A stretch of 64,000 nucleotides of DNA from Adineta steineri (Eukaryota; Rotifera; Eurotatoria; Adinetida; Adinetidae), in the NCBI GenBank assembly GCA_905250115.1, contig CAJNOI010000104.1, positions 1 through 64,000 of the forward strand, given 5' to 3'. Made by a program: the position numbers and the translations under genes. The notes beneath the pieces are model-generated. The model was not told the DNA's origin and ran no database searches. It was given only the letters and a program-made list of their open reading frames with translations. Within the stretch, counting starts at the first letter, position 1. Each line of letters begins with the position of its first letter. Positions 34,812 to 48,024 of the stretch are shown one piece after another.

Positions 34812-37088
34812 TTAATTAAGTTTTTCCATTTGAATTTCTTTTGATTGATTAACTAATGTTTGTGCTACACCCTCGGTAACATGGTGATAATATTGTAAAT
34901 GATGGAGTAATGCATAATCTGGCATTCGTAAATAGTGGCATGGTATTCTGCGAATGTCTTTTGCAGAACCTCGAAATGAATGAATCATATCCTTACTGAA
35001 GGGACATGGAATTTTAAATAATTGATTAACCACTTCTTCGCTTTCATCGAAGAGTTTTGTTGTTCTTGGATCTTCATTAATTGAAATAGCTTTAAGTAAA
35101 CGTCGAATATAAATTGGTTGTAATCGATGTTTAGTTATAAAATGTTCATATAATCCTATTGGACGATTTTTTTTGTTTGAACAAAAGCGCACTGAATGAT
35201 TAGCAGCTGTAAGACCAAATGCCCCATCAAATGTTAATGGACAAAAACCACGTAAACCTTTGAGTAACCCTGATTTCACTTTATTTTGTTCTTTAACAAT
35301 GTGTACATCCTAATAAAAAGTAGATATCGATAAAAAAAACTACGCACTGGTTATTCTCAGGAATATCTTATCACTAATTGTTCACTTTTAGAACACATTT
35401 CTAACATATCTACATCAAATTTTTCTGAAAAATGACTTTCGTTAATTAACCTACATCAGTTTCAAAATTTTATTTGACCTAGCAACTATTTAGAAATCAT
35501 ATGATGAAATATTCTATAGAAACTAGTAAGAGATTGGATAGGTATTATCTAGACAAAGAAGAATGTAGTGTCAAATGATTATGATCTACTTAGTCCTATT
35601 TGAAAGTCATTGCAGGTATTGTAGAAATTCAAGTATGCAAAAAGCATCTTATTGTTTAGTCATCTACTCTTTACTTTTTCTATAAATACTGTTTTTACAG
35701 AGTATCCTAAAAATAGATTTTCCTCTGTAGATCGGCAGATGACACCAGGAGGTTTTGCTCTTGAACACCTCTATAATAACGCTAACAAAATAATATTAAT
35801 GTTTTCGCTCTGCATTCCATATTATTACATTAATATTTGATATGTACAGCGATTTTTTTTCGAAGAATCTAGTTAACATATCTTATAATCTTGCGGATCG
35901 ATTGTGAACTATACTTGTCTTATTTTAATTAAAGATATTTCTTCCTGAAGCAGATAGTTGCTCCAAATATTAGCATATTTCTCATATGCTTACCACGATC
36001 CTTTGATAACTCGATTATAATTGTTTTCTTCACCTAACTGTAACTCAATGTACCGAAAAAAGCCAGATTCTAGCCTCTGGAAACTATACTACTTCATTTA
36101 AATAGATAAAATTTTGAGGATGAGTCATCTCAACAATTCTTTATTCTACCACTAATTATATCATTATTTTACTTCGATAGAAACCGTTGTTCGACTAAAA
36201 AAAGATAAGATAGTTCAAAATTTTTCCAATCATGAAAAAAACTTACTCAAGCAAAATACAATCAAGAGTGACACTGGTATCACACATTGAATATTCATCG
36301 TCTGAAGTAAATACAATTCATTGTTGTTTCTAACAATTTCTTAACAATATTCAATATACCTGTTGTCATCATTGATGTGTTTGTTTCATCTAGAAGTATA
36401 GTCGAAAAAAACATTTATATAAATTTCAGTATATTGTATTACCTGTTAAATTTTGGTGAACAAGAGATCTACTAAACAAAAGAAAATAAATAAAAGAATT
36501 CGATTAGAAACCAAAATACTTTGATGGTGGTGAAGTAATTTTCAATAAGAATTCATCTAGAAATATTTTCTATAAGAAACTTATTTTATAGAAAAACTGC
36601 ATTTACCATTCTGATTTCCACATTTACAAATACAAGAACAACTTTTTGTATTCTGTAATGCTGGTTCAACTTTAATAATTCCATCTTTTATATAAAAAAA
36701 AAACAAACTCATTTAAATAAAAATAATATTATTTTAGTTATTTTTTACCTAATTGACTCAATGCAATCGCTTCTTTGATTTCTTCGAAAATTATCTGAAC
36801 TTCATCAATTGAACCAGTTTTTGCATCAAGTAATTTTTGTGCTTTTTCAATTAAGCTCTTTTCACGTTCAATATTTAGTAATTTTTCTTCGACAATTACT
36901 TTAAATGTATCAACAACTGTTTTTAATTCATTTCGAAGACTTTCAAATTGTTCGTTGTTTCCTTGTGTTGCTTCAATATGTTCATTTAAATGCTGGAAAC
37001 AAATCAGACTTGAACAACAATGACATTCATATAAATGTTTTATATTTTTGTCACATGTTAAATCAGCACATAATCCATCTGCTGGCAT
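34812..37088 (-). CDS. Array gene 1: B-box-like, coiled coil, tandem zinc fingers
   Basis: Exons: 37088-36749, 36684-36607, 36556-36520, 36471-36443, 36389-36360, 36301-36247, 36194-36173, 35309-34812. The spliced frame is 363 codons (362 residues). The start MPADGLCADLTCDKN is shared by the whole array. Inside the coiled coil the ERFGSLRNEL-type segment reads EQFESLRNEL. In the last exon the LCKIPCPF motif is LFKIPCPF, again losing only the first Cys. Five tiny exons of 22-55 bp link the two zinc-binding ends. Upstream lies the conserved TATA and AACGTGACTATG promoter block. This is the first gene of the array. Confidence 0.82.
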
Positions 37089-37129
37089 TTCTAAAACATC
37101 GAAAAATTTCTTTTGGTATATTGTTATTA

Positions 37130-37240
37130 TTTAAAAATGGGTATTCGTCTGACGGGCGGCTCTATATAAGAAATAGATTCATTTTGATTCGAAAGAACGA
37201 ACATTTCGTCTAGAATACAACGTGACTATGTATTTTTCTC
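37130..37240 (-). promoter_or_regulatory. Conserved promoter block of the array genes
   Basis: About 70 bases upstream of the ATG lies CTTATATA (minus strand; TATATAAG at 37,164-37,171 on plus). Farther up is a block with AACGTGACTATGTATTTTTC (37,219-37,238 on plus). Equivalent blocks stand before the other five genes, near 16,887, 20,672, 24,835, 27,970 and 33,601. This degree of conservation suggests a shared core promoter and a bound factor at the CGTGAC motif. A 5'-UTR acceptor (TTTTAG) directly before the ATG is likely. Confidence 0.5.
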
Positions 37241-37852
37241 GATTAGTAATATATTTTATCTTGTCAAAACAGAATATTTCATATTTCATTGTTAAAAGAC
37301 ATAGCATAAAACTGATGAAATTTTCAGTACATAAAGATTCAGTACCTAACAAACAAGTTTTAGGCGAAGGATTATTTGTTGTATTCTCAGTTAAAAGAAG
37401 ATAATGATCAAAATAGTTAAGTATAGATTATAAATGTTTACCAAATGTATTTGCTTTGAATATTACAGCATTTCAATGCATATCATACTTATACATGATT
37501 GACATATAGATAAATATGAGTATTTATACATTTATGTATTCACCATTCTCTGTGTAAAAACAGTTTAAAACTATATATTCGCGTTAGTAATTGACATGAG
37601 TTAAAAGTTTAGGTTGGTGAATTCTTTTAAAATTTATAAACATGCTGTAAATGCTATATTTTGACTATTTTTCCTGTGTTGCATTAAGAATGTATAGAAA
37701 TGGTTGAAATCTGAAATTTCCATTCTTGGCATTATTCGTATGCACAAAATGGCGAACAATCGTAGTTCTTTTTAAATCGATTAAAATTATGTCGATTTCT
37801 TTAAGATGTAAAATATTCTGATTTGTTTTTGAACTGATATATTGAATAACAT

Positions 37853-37910
37853 CTTGAAGGTGTGGGTACTCTTCTCATCCGATATTAACAGTGATACCCA
37901 CATTCTCAGG
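37853..37910. repeat. Foldback element with telomere-like tracts
   Basis: CTTGAAGGTGTGGGTA faces TACCCACATTCTCAGG around a loop of about 26 bases. The paralogous sequence at 29,100-29,200 lacks it, so it looks like an insertion after AATAACATC. Confidence 0.55.
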
Positions 37911-38649
37911 TGTAAAATGTTCTGGAAAGATTTACATATTGTATCGAATAAGCAGAATTTATTATAATATTGCAATTTAATATTAAGCTTGTTCTGTAAT
38001 GTGATTAAAAATATCTGTTAATCTTGATGATATAATTTCTTCGAGATTTATATATGTACTATTCGTTATTATGAAAGAATACGACGAAAGTGACATATAG
38101 CGGAGGAACAAAAATAAGAGTAATTTTAACTGGTTTTTTTGCATAACCAATAGAGAAATACAGAAAAAAATAATTTCAATGTTGTATCGTTACTATTCTA
38201 TGATAATAAAATTTCATTCATTCTTTTTAATACATATCTTACATTATTAAATATGTCAAATTCCATCTGTTTTTATTCGCTGGAAGATTTGTTATAAATA
38301 ATTTTCTTTACCATGATAGATAAACTCACTATTAAATACTACTTACAACAGTACGATGAATTGATCATAAAACAAAATTATTAACGTCTATATATTTGTT
38401 TTCATGTATTGTTTTCTTTATCTTTCTAATGCATAATAGGATTTGATAGCAATGCCATATAGTATTCTATTATAGTAAACCTAAAGATCTTAATAAAATA
38501 AATTAAAATTAGAAGATGATGCTATGTGAACATCTGTATTTATCCTAATATACTAGAAGAATAAATCTTATACTTTTTAGTTTTTTCATTAATTAATCAT
38601 TGGAAATACTTCTTTAACTGCTTTTCGTACTGTCCGACAACGGATTGGT
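37911..38649. other. AT-rich spacer, no gene seen
   Basis: No open frame of note. It contains the upstream region of the ADAT2-type gene. Confidence 0.5.
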
Positions 38650-39319
<670 letters not shown>

Positions 39320-39903
39320 ATGTTTATTTTTCTTTATATTAATAAAAAAAAGACATTGTTGCCTTTTTAAAGCCATAGGAAAACTATGTTTACTAGAAAT
39401 CTGAAGTTACAAATACTGAATAAACTTGATATACAATACAACGAATTATGTTATAAACTCTATGAATCTATGTAGTAGCATTCTTCCTTTGACAGTTCCT
39501 CATTACTAATAATCTCTATATTTATAAACTTTTTTATTCAATCATATGAATAAAAATCTAATGTAATTTAGTATTTGTCAATAAATGTAACTATTTTCAG
39601 TACGTCAATATTAATATTATTTACGTCTGGCGAGTATTCAAATTTAGAAAAATCATTTTAAATGTTTAATGCTCTTAAAACTAATACCATAATGTAGAAC
39701 ACAAGCATTCTCTTTATGTAAATTTTCTCTTCATGTCTTGCAAATATGCCTCGCTTAAAAACGTAAATGCAAACACATTAATCGTTTGAATCACTACAAT
39801 ACTGTTAACCAACAAGCAACGAACTTAGAAGGCATTGATTGTCTACATAACGATTAAAGTAACATATTTGAAAAATTAATTGTTACCATTTTGAAATAGA
39901 ACG
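39320..39903. other. Intergenic spacer, no gene seen
   Basis: AT-rich. It holds the 3' end region of the ADAT2-type gene (AATAAA near 39,340) and the promoter of the next gene. Confidence 0.45.
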
Positions 39904-41365
39904 ATGGTAGACATTATTAAACCCATATCACCTGTGTCAACACTATTATCTTCAACTAATCTTCAAAGACAAAATCGATCAACTTCCAAACACCTTTCTT
40001 TACCAGTATTAGTTACAACTGTTGATAATATTCCATCAAATGAACAAACAAATATTTTTTTAAATTCAAAACGATGGATTGGACGTTGTCCTGGTGAAAT
40101 GACAAATCGACAATTGACTACATCTAATGTAGCATATAATATACATCGAAAAATGATCTATCGTGAATTATCTCAATTTTATCCAATGACAACAGGTGAT
40201 TTGTCTGCAATGATAAAAATCAAACAACAACATCAACAGAAAAATTCTAATAAAGAATCGTTAAAGGTAACAATAGGAACAGCAACAACTGTTACATCGC
40301 TTCCAACTGTATCAAGTGTTGATGCTCAAAGTTCTCGTCTATTTGATACACTTTCAAAACATGTTACAATTAAGGCAGAACCACTTCGACCAACAAATTA
40401 TTTTATAAACAATACAAATAAATTCGTATCTTCATGGCAAAAATATTGGGCATCTACACATATACAACGACGACGGTAAACCAATAACTATTTATATAAT
40501 TTATCTATTGCTTTTTTTTTTTCTTCCTTCAAATTTTAGAAAAGAACCTCATGATATAGAATTTCCTTATATACGTGATCAACAACTTTCTATTCCTCCA
40601 GCACATTTTCTTACTGTTCATGATTCATCATTACAACATATAAATAATGAAAATAATAGTTTTAGTAGAAAATCATCAATTATATCAAATTGTTCTACTA
40701 TAACTGAATGTCCTTCACCGATAATATTCGATAATCAATCATCATTTATAAAAGAAGAAAATCATGTTAGTTTATCGCGAACTGTTTTATTATCTATAAT
40801 TGATTTATCAAAAGAAAAACATTCTCCAATGAATAATTCTTTAAAATTAATTGATCAAAAAAATGTATCACCTATTCAAAGTAAAGGTTCAATTATTAAT
40901 AATAATGATGATAATAAAATTCCTAATGAAACAAATCTAATAGCAGCAAGACTTTATAAACTTCCATTACCTTCAGCTAAACCTAGAGTTAGTAGAATAT
41001 CTATCAAACATGGATCACAATCAAAATCATCAGAAAAAAAAAAAACTAAAAATTCGTCATCAGATAAAAAAGAAACAACAACAACTTCATCTGCAACAAC
41101 CACATCTACTTCAAAAACTAAACAACAAACATCATCGAATAAATCAAATCGAATAACTATTAAAAAGCAGCAATCATTATCAACAGTAATAACAACAACA
41201 CCAAGATCGAAATATGAACAAATAAATTGGGAAGAACCATATATTGGTATTAGATTTGATCCTCCAACACCACCATGTTCACCATCATTATTTATTTGGC
41301 CAGAAGATAGTGATCAAGATGAAGATGATAGAATATTAAAACAAAATTTTATTATAGAAATATAA
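39904..41365 (+). CDS. Ser/Thr-rich, probably disordered protein of unknown function
   Basis: Two exons, 39904-40475 and 40540-41365, with a GT..AG intron of 64 bp. The spliced frame is 466 codons (465 residues). The N-terminal part has an ordered-looking stretch (KRWIGRCPGEMTNRQL, HRKMIYRELSQFYPM). The middle is a low-complexity run of Ser, Thr, Lys and Gln. The C-terminus is acidic and carries WEEPYIGIRFDPPTPPCSP followed by WPEDSDQDEDD. The DPPTPPCSP stretch looks like a proline-directed phosphorylation site. No domain is recognised. Codon use and intron style match the neighbours, so it is probably a native gene. Confidence 0.7.
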
Positions 41366-41585
41366 CTATTATTTTAAATATTCGAGAAACTGTTATCGTA
41401 TATTTTCTATTTAATTCGATCCTATTATATTTTTTATTTTTTTATTTTATATTTATCTTTAAAAATATTTTCATGATAATAAAATGATATATATTTTTAC
41501 TTTTTAGTCTTGAGATAACATGTCGAAATTTTCATTTATTATTTTGAAGTAATATATCAACTGAAAATATTAACATTAAAAAAAT

Positions 41586-41795
41586 TCATTTATGCACAAT
41601 AACAGTCTGTACTAAATCAAGAGTTGATTGAATACCAATCAGTTCACTAAATTTTGATGAACAAATATATTCATCAATATTTTTCATAATTGGCGGTATA
41701 TTGATATAACCATTTAATAGTTGTTCAACATATTTTCTTATATGTTCAAAAAGACCTTGTCTCTTTGTTAAACCTTCACCGATAATAATGTGTCA
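41586..41795 (-). pseudogene. Relic of a ROK-family sugar kinase (C-terminal exon)
   Basis: The minus-strand frame reads HIIIGEGLTKRQGLFEHIRK, then NGYINIPPIMKNIDEYI, then KFSELIGIQSTLDLV and a stop. This fits the C-terminal block of ROK kinases (IIIGGG..., Ile/Pro-rich strand, GxxAGIxGA helix). The only AG acceptor (41,796-41,797) leaves TGA as the first in-frame codon, and no upstream exons were found. The usual GGG is GEG. I therefore read it as a gene fragment, possibly of bacterial descent since ROK kinases are mainly prokaryotic; the transfer is an inference. Confidence 0.4.
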
Positions 41796-42118
41796 CTAAC
41801 ATAAAAATATCTTTTACTCAATACTCAATGATATTTATTCTAAATTAATGGATATTAGTTTTCACAATGCATCATTCAGATTCGAGCAAAAGAAGAAATA
41901 CACTGATATAAGTAATCAGTGTTCCTATTATATAATTTCACAAATACAGGATATCATTGTTATCTGTTAGAATTTTGATTTGAACATTTATCAAAGATAA
42001 AGTCAATGAATGCAATTAAGAGTTGATATTTCTTTATATTTGAGAAATATTATTAGACTATAAATACAACATTTATCATGTTTTTCAGTTTATTAAATAA
42101 ATCAAAACAAGAATACAT

Positions 42119-44351
42119 CTACTTATACAGAGAAGGAAAATAAAGACAGAAATCTTCCGAATGTATCATGGGATCCGTCGAAGTTATTTTTTTCACCTTC
42201 GCACAATTGCGTCGTGTTTCTTCCCTTGTAAAGTCTTTTGTTACAGCTTTTAAAACATCAACAAGTGAGAATTTGAATTCCGTTAGACAAGGTACAAGTG
42301 TTTTTGTTTCATTTAGAAATTGTTCAACATAATCTATATGTGAAAACGTGACATCGAGTATAGTCAAATGAGGATATTCAATTAATGAGTGTGATTGATA
42401 ATTGTCAGACGAAAATGTTACAAGACCATTCAGTTGTTGTGATTCACGATTCCAAATACATAAATGCTTCAGTAACGGAAACGATCGAGCAATTCGCATG
42501 AAGAATTCATGTTCGAATGGAATAGTATCTTCTATAACTAAATAGGTAACATAACTAAATACAATATTTGGAAATGTATTGCCAAGATCCCGAAGATAAT
42601 CAAATTTAAAAGGAAGTGAGAAAATTGAGCATGCAGCTCTGACATCATAAAGAAAGATGCCATTAGTAGTAACATAACTGACCATACTACTGACATGTTG
42701 TAGTCCAATATTTGTTAATGTTTGTTGAATATCTTCACTAGATGACTTGTAAGGTAAAGCAACCGGATCGACATAAGTACAAATATAGAAAGTGAATGAA
42801 CGAAGTTGTGGCATATAATCCAAAATATCATGTTGAACATTAGTACCATCAATGACTTTATTTCGACCTTTTATGAAAATATTTAGAGTTAATTTTTCCA
42901 GATTTGACATACGACGAAGAATTAATGCAGTTTTATCATATTGTTCAAATGAATGGAACAATTTTAATGAAAAACATTTCAGATTCAATAATTGATCCTA
43001 CAAAAAGAAAATGTTTTTTTGATAATCTAGAAGATTAAGTCATAGGTATCATTATTTTAGACATGATTTGTAATCTATATTTTATGTAAAAGACCACAAA
43101 TGACAAATCTATTAATTTGATTTTCTCATTTTACAGCACAACAAACGAATGTTAAACGAATAATTATAGTTTCAGACAAACTTTCCAGCATATCTCAATT
43201 ATTAGAAAAAATTGTTATTATAGAAAAACTTTCGTTCCATTCTATGCTGATGATCATTCACATATGATAATATTTAATCAATCATGAAACGGAGTAGTCT
43301 AGTTTTTAATGTGAAATTTATCTGATACAACATTATATAATTATAATTTCTAGTGAGTACAAACTAAATGTCGATGATTTTGGTATATTCCTGAACACGT
43401 AATACTTTTTTCTCCTTATCAAAATGAAACTTGACCATTCAGTCTTTTATATGAACTTTCTGATATTAATCATTAATTGCATTGAAATAGTCATAATCTT
43501 CATGGCATAAATGAAATTATTTGTAAAAGCTTACCATATTGTGAACAATTTCTACAAATGTGTTTACATAATAGACATTAACACACAATGTTGTCAGTTT
43601 TCTAAGTCGACCATCAAGTAAATAAAAACAATCATCTAACGTTTCGACATTGATATATAAATGAGTAAGAATCGGAGATGAAAAAGTAGTCGATGGCAAA
43701 TAACAAAGTGATAAAGGTGGATATGACATAACAGATGGTTCTACGACACTTAATTTTTTTAAATTTTTGAAACAGAACAAGATGTGAACATATACATTTT
43801 CAGTATATAATGACGCTGCAAATTCGTTTTTATCATTATTGATAAGAGTAAGGTTTGTAATTTGTTCTTGGAAAATAGATCGAAGAGATGATTCATCTAA
43901 AGGAGAAAAGTAATGTAGTGAAATATACTATAGTCTTTTCTTTTGAACATCTTTATTGTTTCTCAACTAATCAAATTTATATTAAATACTTACTTGTAAA
44001 ATAATTTGAAGCAATTTCTTGTTGGAAATGACAAATTGTAAGTTTAGTTAAATTTGGATAGTCAGTAACAAGAAGAATACGTTCCATAAAAACTGCATCA
44101 AAAACAAAACATTTTACATTATGACGAATTCTTGGTAATATATCATTGCAGAATCGATCGATTATAGAAATATTATCAATGGAGTCAAACTTCAGAATGT
44201 TGCTGAAAATGTTTTCTCGTGCAAGATTATTAAGTCGCCTATTATTAATATCCAATAAAAAATAAAGTACATTAATATTGTTTAATTTCTTCATAATAAT
44301 AAGTAATATTTCATCAGGTAGATCCAGAAGATGAACATTTGATCGGTTCAT
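42119..44351 (-). CDS. F-box protein, divergent paralogue
   Basis: Three exons: 44351-43994, 43896-43535, 42997-42119. The spliced frame is 533 codons (532 residues). An F-box stands at the N-terminus (VHLLDLPDEILLIIMKKLNN), followed by leucine-rich segments (YPNLTKLTI, LTHLYINVETLDDCFYLLDG, PHLTILDVTFSHIDYVEQFL). It has the same architecture as the arm F-box genes, but the sequence is clearly different. A likely role is substrate adaptor for an SCF ubiquitin ligase. Intron 2 (42,998-43,534) is unusually long for this locus and looks empty. The start ATG is the first in frame, eight residues before the F-box. Confidence 0.8.
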
Positions 44352-45325
44352 ATTTTCTTATGACTATAATGTTTTTGACTAAAATAAAGCTCTATATACA
44401 TACATATTTGTTCATTATTTGCATCTCATCACGTTCACGTCAGACAGAATGAACAACATAAAGCGAAATAATTAGCAACGTGATTGGCCTATTCCGAGTG
44501 AAACTATCTTTTTTAGACGATTTATTCGTTAATTCAGTCTGTTTGGCCGTTTTGTGCTATTGGCAAATTAGACAGGTCAACTTTTTGACAAACGTAAAGT
44601 ATTGATACATCGTTCCATTAGTCTTCCAATGTTATGTGTATAGTTTCGAAAGAAATTCAAGGATGACATTGAGAAGAAGAAAAGATATATTTTTCTTATA
44701 ACAGAGTTAGTTGAGTTTCATTCGTTTAGTATTTCTGACGTTCGAAATTTTTCCACTTTAAAATCAAATCTGAAACTTTTGCAAAAAAGACAGTTCTTTG
44801 AGGATCTCAAGTCTTTTAGGTACAAAGAAATTTCAGTACATGTTACTATAATAGAAATGTATAGATCTGAATGTGATCTAAGTACACTACACACCCACAC
44901 CCACACCCTGTACATTTTGATTTGTTTTATTTTGACGATGACCGTTGTAGTTTTTATTGACGTCTATTAAAAATAAGACTTATATTTTGCTTTATGTTTT
45001 AATAAACGTTTACAGTAGAAAAAATATTATGAACTTCACTTAGGTTAGTGACGCTCCGCCGCCTCTGAATGCAATAGAATACATTGTCTACATACAATAG
45101 ATTTGTTTATTTTCTATAATGCTTGATGAAATAAAATCAAATTTTATTATTCGATATGGCAACTGTATTTACCAATCAATTGAAAATTATAAAAAGCATC
45201 ATTTATTCTATGGCGTAATCTCACATATTTGAAAGAAAAGACTTTTTTCAATGAAATAATATATCAAAAAATAATTGAAGATTTATTTAAATTAAAGAAA
45301 TATTTAATATACAATAAGATCATGT
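44352..45325. other. Intergenic spacer with a telomere-like tract
   Basis: No gene supported. At 44,891-44,912 there is an ACACCCACACCCACACCC tract, which on the minus strand is GGGTGTGGGTGTGGGTGT, without an obvious pairing partner. Short frames here are not coding-like. Confidence 0.5.
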
Positions 45326-45940
45326 TTAGAGTTTTTTTATTGGTGTTACTTTTGTTAAAGTTGAACAATCATTTATTTGTGATTGAATTTGTTGATTTGA
45401 TAAATAAATTGTTGGTGGAAGACAAACTGGTTGATAACTAATAACTGGATAATAACCAATAATAACTGGTTGAACAGGATGAGAACGATTTTCTTCAACC
45501 ATAACTGTTTCATCTTCACATTTTTTTATTGAATTTTCTTGACGAATTGAATATGGAGTTGATGAATGATTTGTTCGTGTTGACTAAACATTTGATGAAA
45601 AATAAATAAACTCTATTAAGAATACAAAGAAATATATTTATTAATAAAATACTTGATGTTTTCGAGTTTTTTGTAATTTTGGTTGTTCTAATGAATGAAA
45701 AGTAAAACTAAAATTATCATTTGATGTTACTTGACTAATTGAACATTCATTAAATGTAAAATCATCACATTCAGATATTCGTAAATGTTCTAATTCTCGT
45801 GCATTTTTTATAAGAGGTCTTTGTTCTTTTGTATCTTCAAGAATAGATGAATAAAATGTATCACTTAATGATTGAAGACGTTGACCAAATGATGATAAAC
45901 GTTTTTCATTTTCTTTATTTATTGAACGATGAGAAGACAT
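45326..45940 (-). CDS. Small unrecognised protein
   Basis: Two exons, 45940-45653 and 45583-45326, with a GT..AG intron of 69 bp. The spliced frame is 182 codons (181 residues). The N-terminal half is polar with a helical, charged stretch (KENEKRLSSFGQRLQSLSD). The C-terminal half is rich in Pro, Tyr, Val and Gln (IIGYYPVISYQPVCLPPTIY), then basic. No domain recognised. It is divergent from the ADAT1-type gene across about 0.68 kb, so the two may share a promoter region. Confidence 0.6.
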
Positions 45941-46621
45941 TTATGTTATTAATTTAAATTCTTTTCTTTTCTCAGTTGGTTAGTTAAGAAGAAAGAATAA
46001 AATTCGAATCATATAACCAATTCGTTCTTTTATCGTATCGAGATGCCGCTATTTATCAATTTAAATCATTAAATTATTTAATATTTTAATTTTAATTTTA
46101 TATTGAGTCAATAACAAATACTAAAAGATTTACTGAATTAAATCATTATAGACACGAACGATGTAACACGTAAATGCTATGTTTGATCTTTAACTATAAA
46201 TTATTGAGTCAGAATCAAAAATTAAAAGTATTTATAGTACGATATGTTCTAGAAATTAAATATATATATATCTACAATAAAATATTGTTCGTTTCGCGTC
46301 AAAAATGCTAGTAGTCTGTGAATAAGAAGAAGCATTTAATAGTTTATATACATTCATCAACTTATTTGTAATCGTTTTTGTTTAAACAAATTAATATTAA
46401 TATATTTGTAGAACTACTCATTTTTAATTGCCTAGCTCGTAAAGCAATACGATGGCACTATAAATTTTTGCTGTTATATGTATCATCTTACACTAGAAAA
46501 ATAAAACCAAATATTTGTGACATCTACGTATGTGTGTGTATTTATTTACCTAGATAATTTTGATTCGTTAAAATATTCAACAAATAATTGTAAAATTTAT
46601 GAATAATAAAAAGTAAAGAAA
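45941..46621. promoter_or_regulatory. Bidirectional promoter region
   Basis: AT-rich DNA between two divergent starts (45,940 minus and 46,622 plus). It includes a TATATATATA run near 46,260. Nothing more specific can be named. Confidence 0.4.
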
Positions 46622-47650
46622 ATGAAACGATCATTTGAAGAAGAAGAAAAAGATGATTTAGCTGAACGAATAGCTTTATCTTGTTATAATCAATTTAATC
46701 TCTTATCATCTCGTGGAAAACCATCATCAAATGAATGGACACATTTAGCAGGTTTTGTTAGTGTCAAAGATGATAATACTATTCAAGTACTTTCAATTGG
46801 TACTGGTACAAAATGTTTAGGTGGTGACAAAGATGAACGTGGTACACAAGGTTGTTTATTACATGATAGTCATGCAGAAGTTATTGCACGAAGAGCATTA
46901 ATGAGATTCTTTTATGAAGAAATTCTCAATGAAAATAAGTCAATATTAATTAAACAAGAAAAAAACAAATTTTATTTAAATAAATCCATTCGTCTATATT
47001 TATTTGTTTCATATCCACCTTGTGGATCAGCTGCATATGTATCTGATCCAATAAAACGACCAAAATTTGAACATAAATCATTAAATGCATCTGGAGAAGA
47101 ACTTTATTTAAAACCAGGAAAAGGTTTTCAAACAACAAGTCTTTCATGTACAAATAAAATTAATCGATGGATTTATCAAGGTATTGAAGGAACACTTTTA
47201 AATCAATTAATATTATCACCAATTAAATTATCTGGTTTAATTATTCAAACAAATACTGTTTTATCTTCTATATTTAAAGATATACCTGTTATATCTGTGA
47301 AAGAATCTTTTGATTATGGTCCATCATCTCAACGAACTCGTCCTTGTGCAATGTCGATAGCTTGGTGGACAGGTCTAGATCCATCTTCTTCTGTAATTAC
47401 AGTTGATGGATATCCTTTAGGACAAGTTAAAAAATTAAGACATAAACAACAATATGCAAATTCAATAGCTAAATGTTCTCTATTTAAACTTTATCTTCAA
47501 TTAATGGATAGTCCATCATCAAAAACAACAACATATGCACAAGCCAAAGCCCTATCCTCAAATTCATTAAGAAATCAATTTATGTTAGATAATCCACAAT
47601 GGATAATAACTGATCCAAATATATTTTATTCATTTACTCTATCTTCTTGA
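46622..47650 (+). CDS. ADAT1: tRNA-specific adenosine deaminase 1 (ADAT1 type)
   Basis: A single intronless frame of 342 residues. It carries the ADAT1/ADAR deaminase domain: LHDSHAEVIARRALMRFF (His84 ligand, Glu86), YPPCGSAAY (Cys134) and LSCTNKINRW (Cys176), then GLIIQTN and RPCAMSIAWW. The family deaminates adenosine 37 next to the anticodon of tRNA-Ala to inosine. No double-stranded-RNA-binding domain is present, which separates it from ADARs. It is shorter than human ADAT1 (about 500 residues) and similar to the compact fungal Tad1. It lies about 7 kb from the ADAT2-type gene in the same orientation. Being intronless in an intron-rich neighbourhood is slightly unusual and could reflect a retrocopy or simple intron loss. 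Confidence 0.9.
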   Translation: MKRSFEEEEKDDLAERIALSCYNQFNLLSSRGKPSSNEWTHLAGFVSVKDDNTIQVLSIGTGTKCLGGDKDERGTQGCLLHDSHAEVIARRALMRFFYEEILNENKSILIKQEKNKFYLNKSIRLYLFVSYPPCGSAAYVSDPIKRPKFEHKSLNASGEELYLKPGKGFQTTSLSCTNKINRWIYQGIEGTLLNQLILSPIKLSGLIIQTNTVLSSIFKDIPVISVKESFDYGPSSQRTRPCAMSIAWWTGLDPSSSVITVDGYPLGQVKKLRHKQQYANSIAKCSLFKLYLQLMDSPSSKTTTYAQAKALSSNSLRNQFMLDNPQWIITDPNIFYSFTLSS

Positions 47651-48024
47651 TTATAAAAACATTTATTGCATTTTTCATCGAACTTGTTTTTTTTTGTTTG
47701 AATAAAATAAAATGAACATTTGTGGATCATTAATCAATTAACATTCATATTGCTAAAGTAGAACAATATTGAGTCAGACTTTGAATTGCATATATTATAC
47801 GAAAGAAATCTCTCGATAAGGTAACGGTGAATAATCAGCAATATTTATTGAGGTGAATATTTGTAGAAGATCAATAAAAACAATATTAGCTTAAAAAAAT
47901 AGAACACGTGAGTAAATTTCTTTTTATTACATTATACATTTATTACAGAAGTGTTGAAATCTATAAAAGAATCAAATAATATTTCTCGAGAATTTTATAT
48001 TTCATACAGAAATTTAACGTATAT
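47651..48024. other. 3' flank of the ADAT1-type gene, no gene seen
   Basis: Contains an AATAAA-type signal soon after the stop (AATAAAATAAAATG near 47,700). Otherwise unremarkable. Confidence 0.45.

Noticed and set aside
46950..47153. Minus-strand frames within the ADAT1-type gene
   Set aside because: Antisense to a clear deaminase domain.
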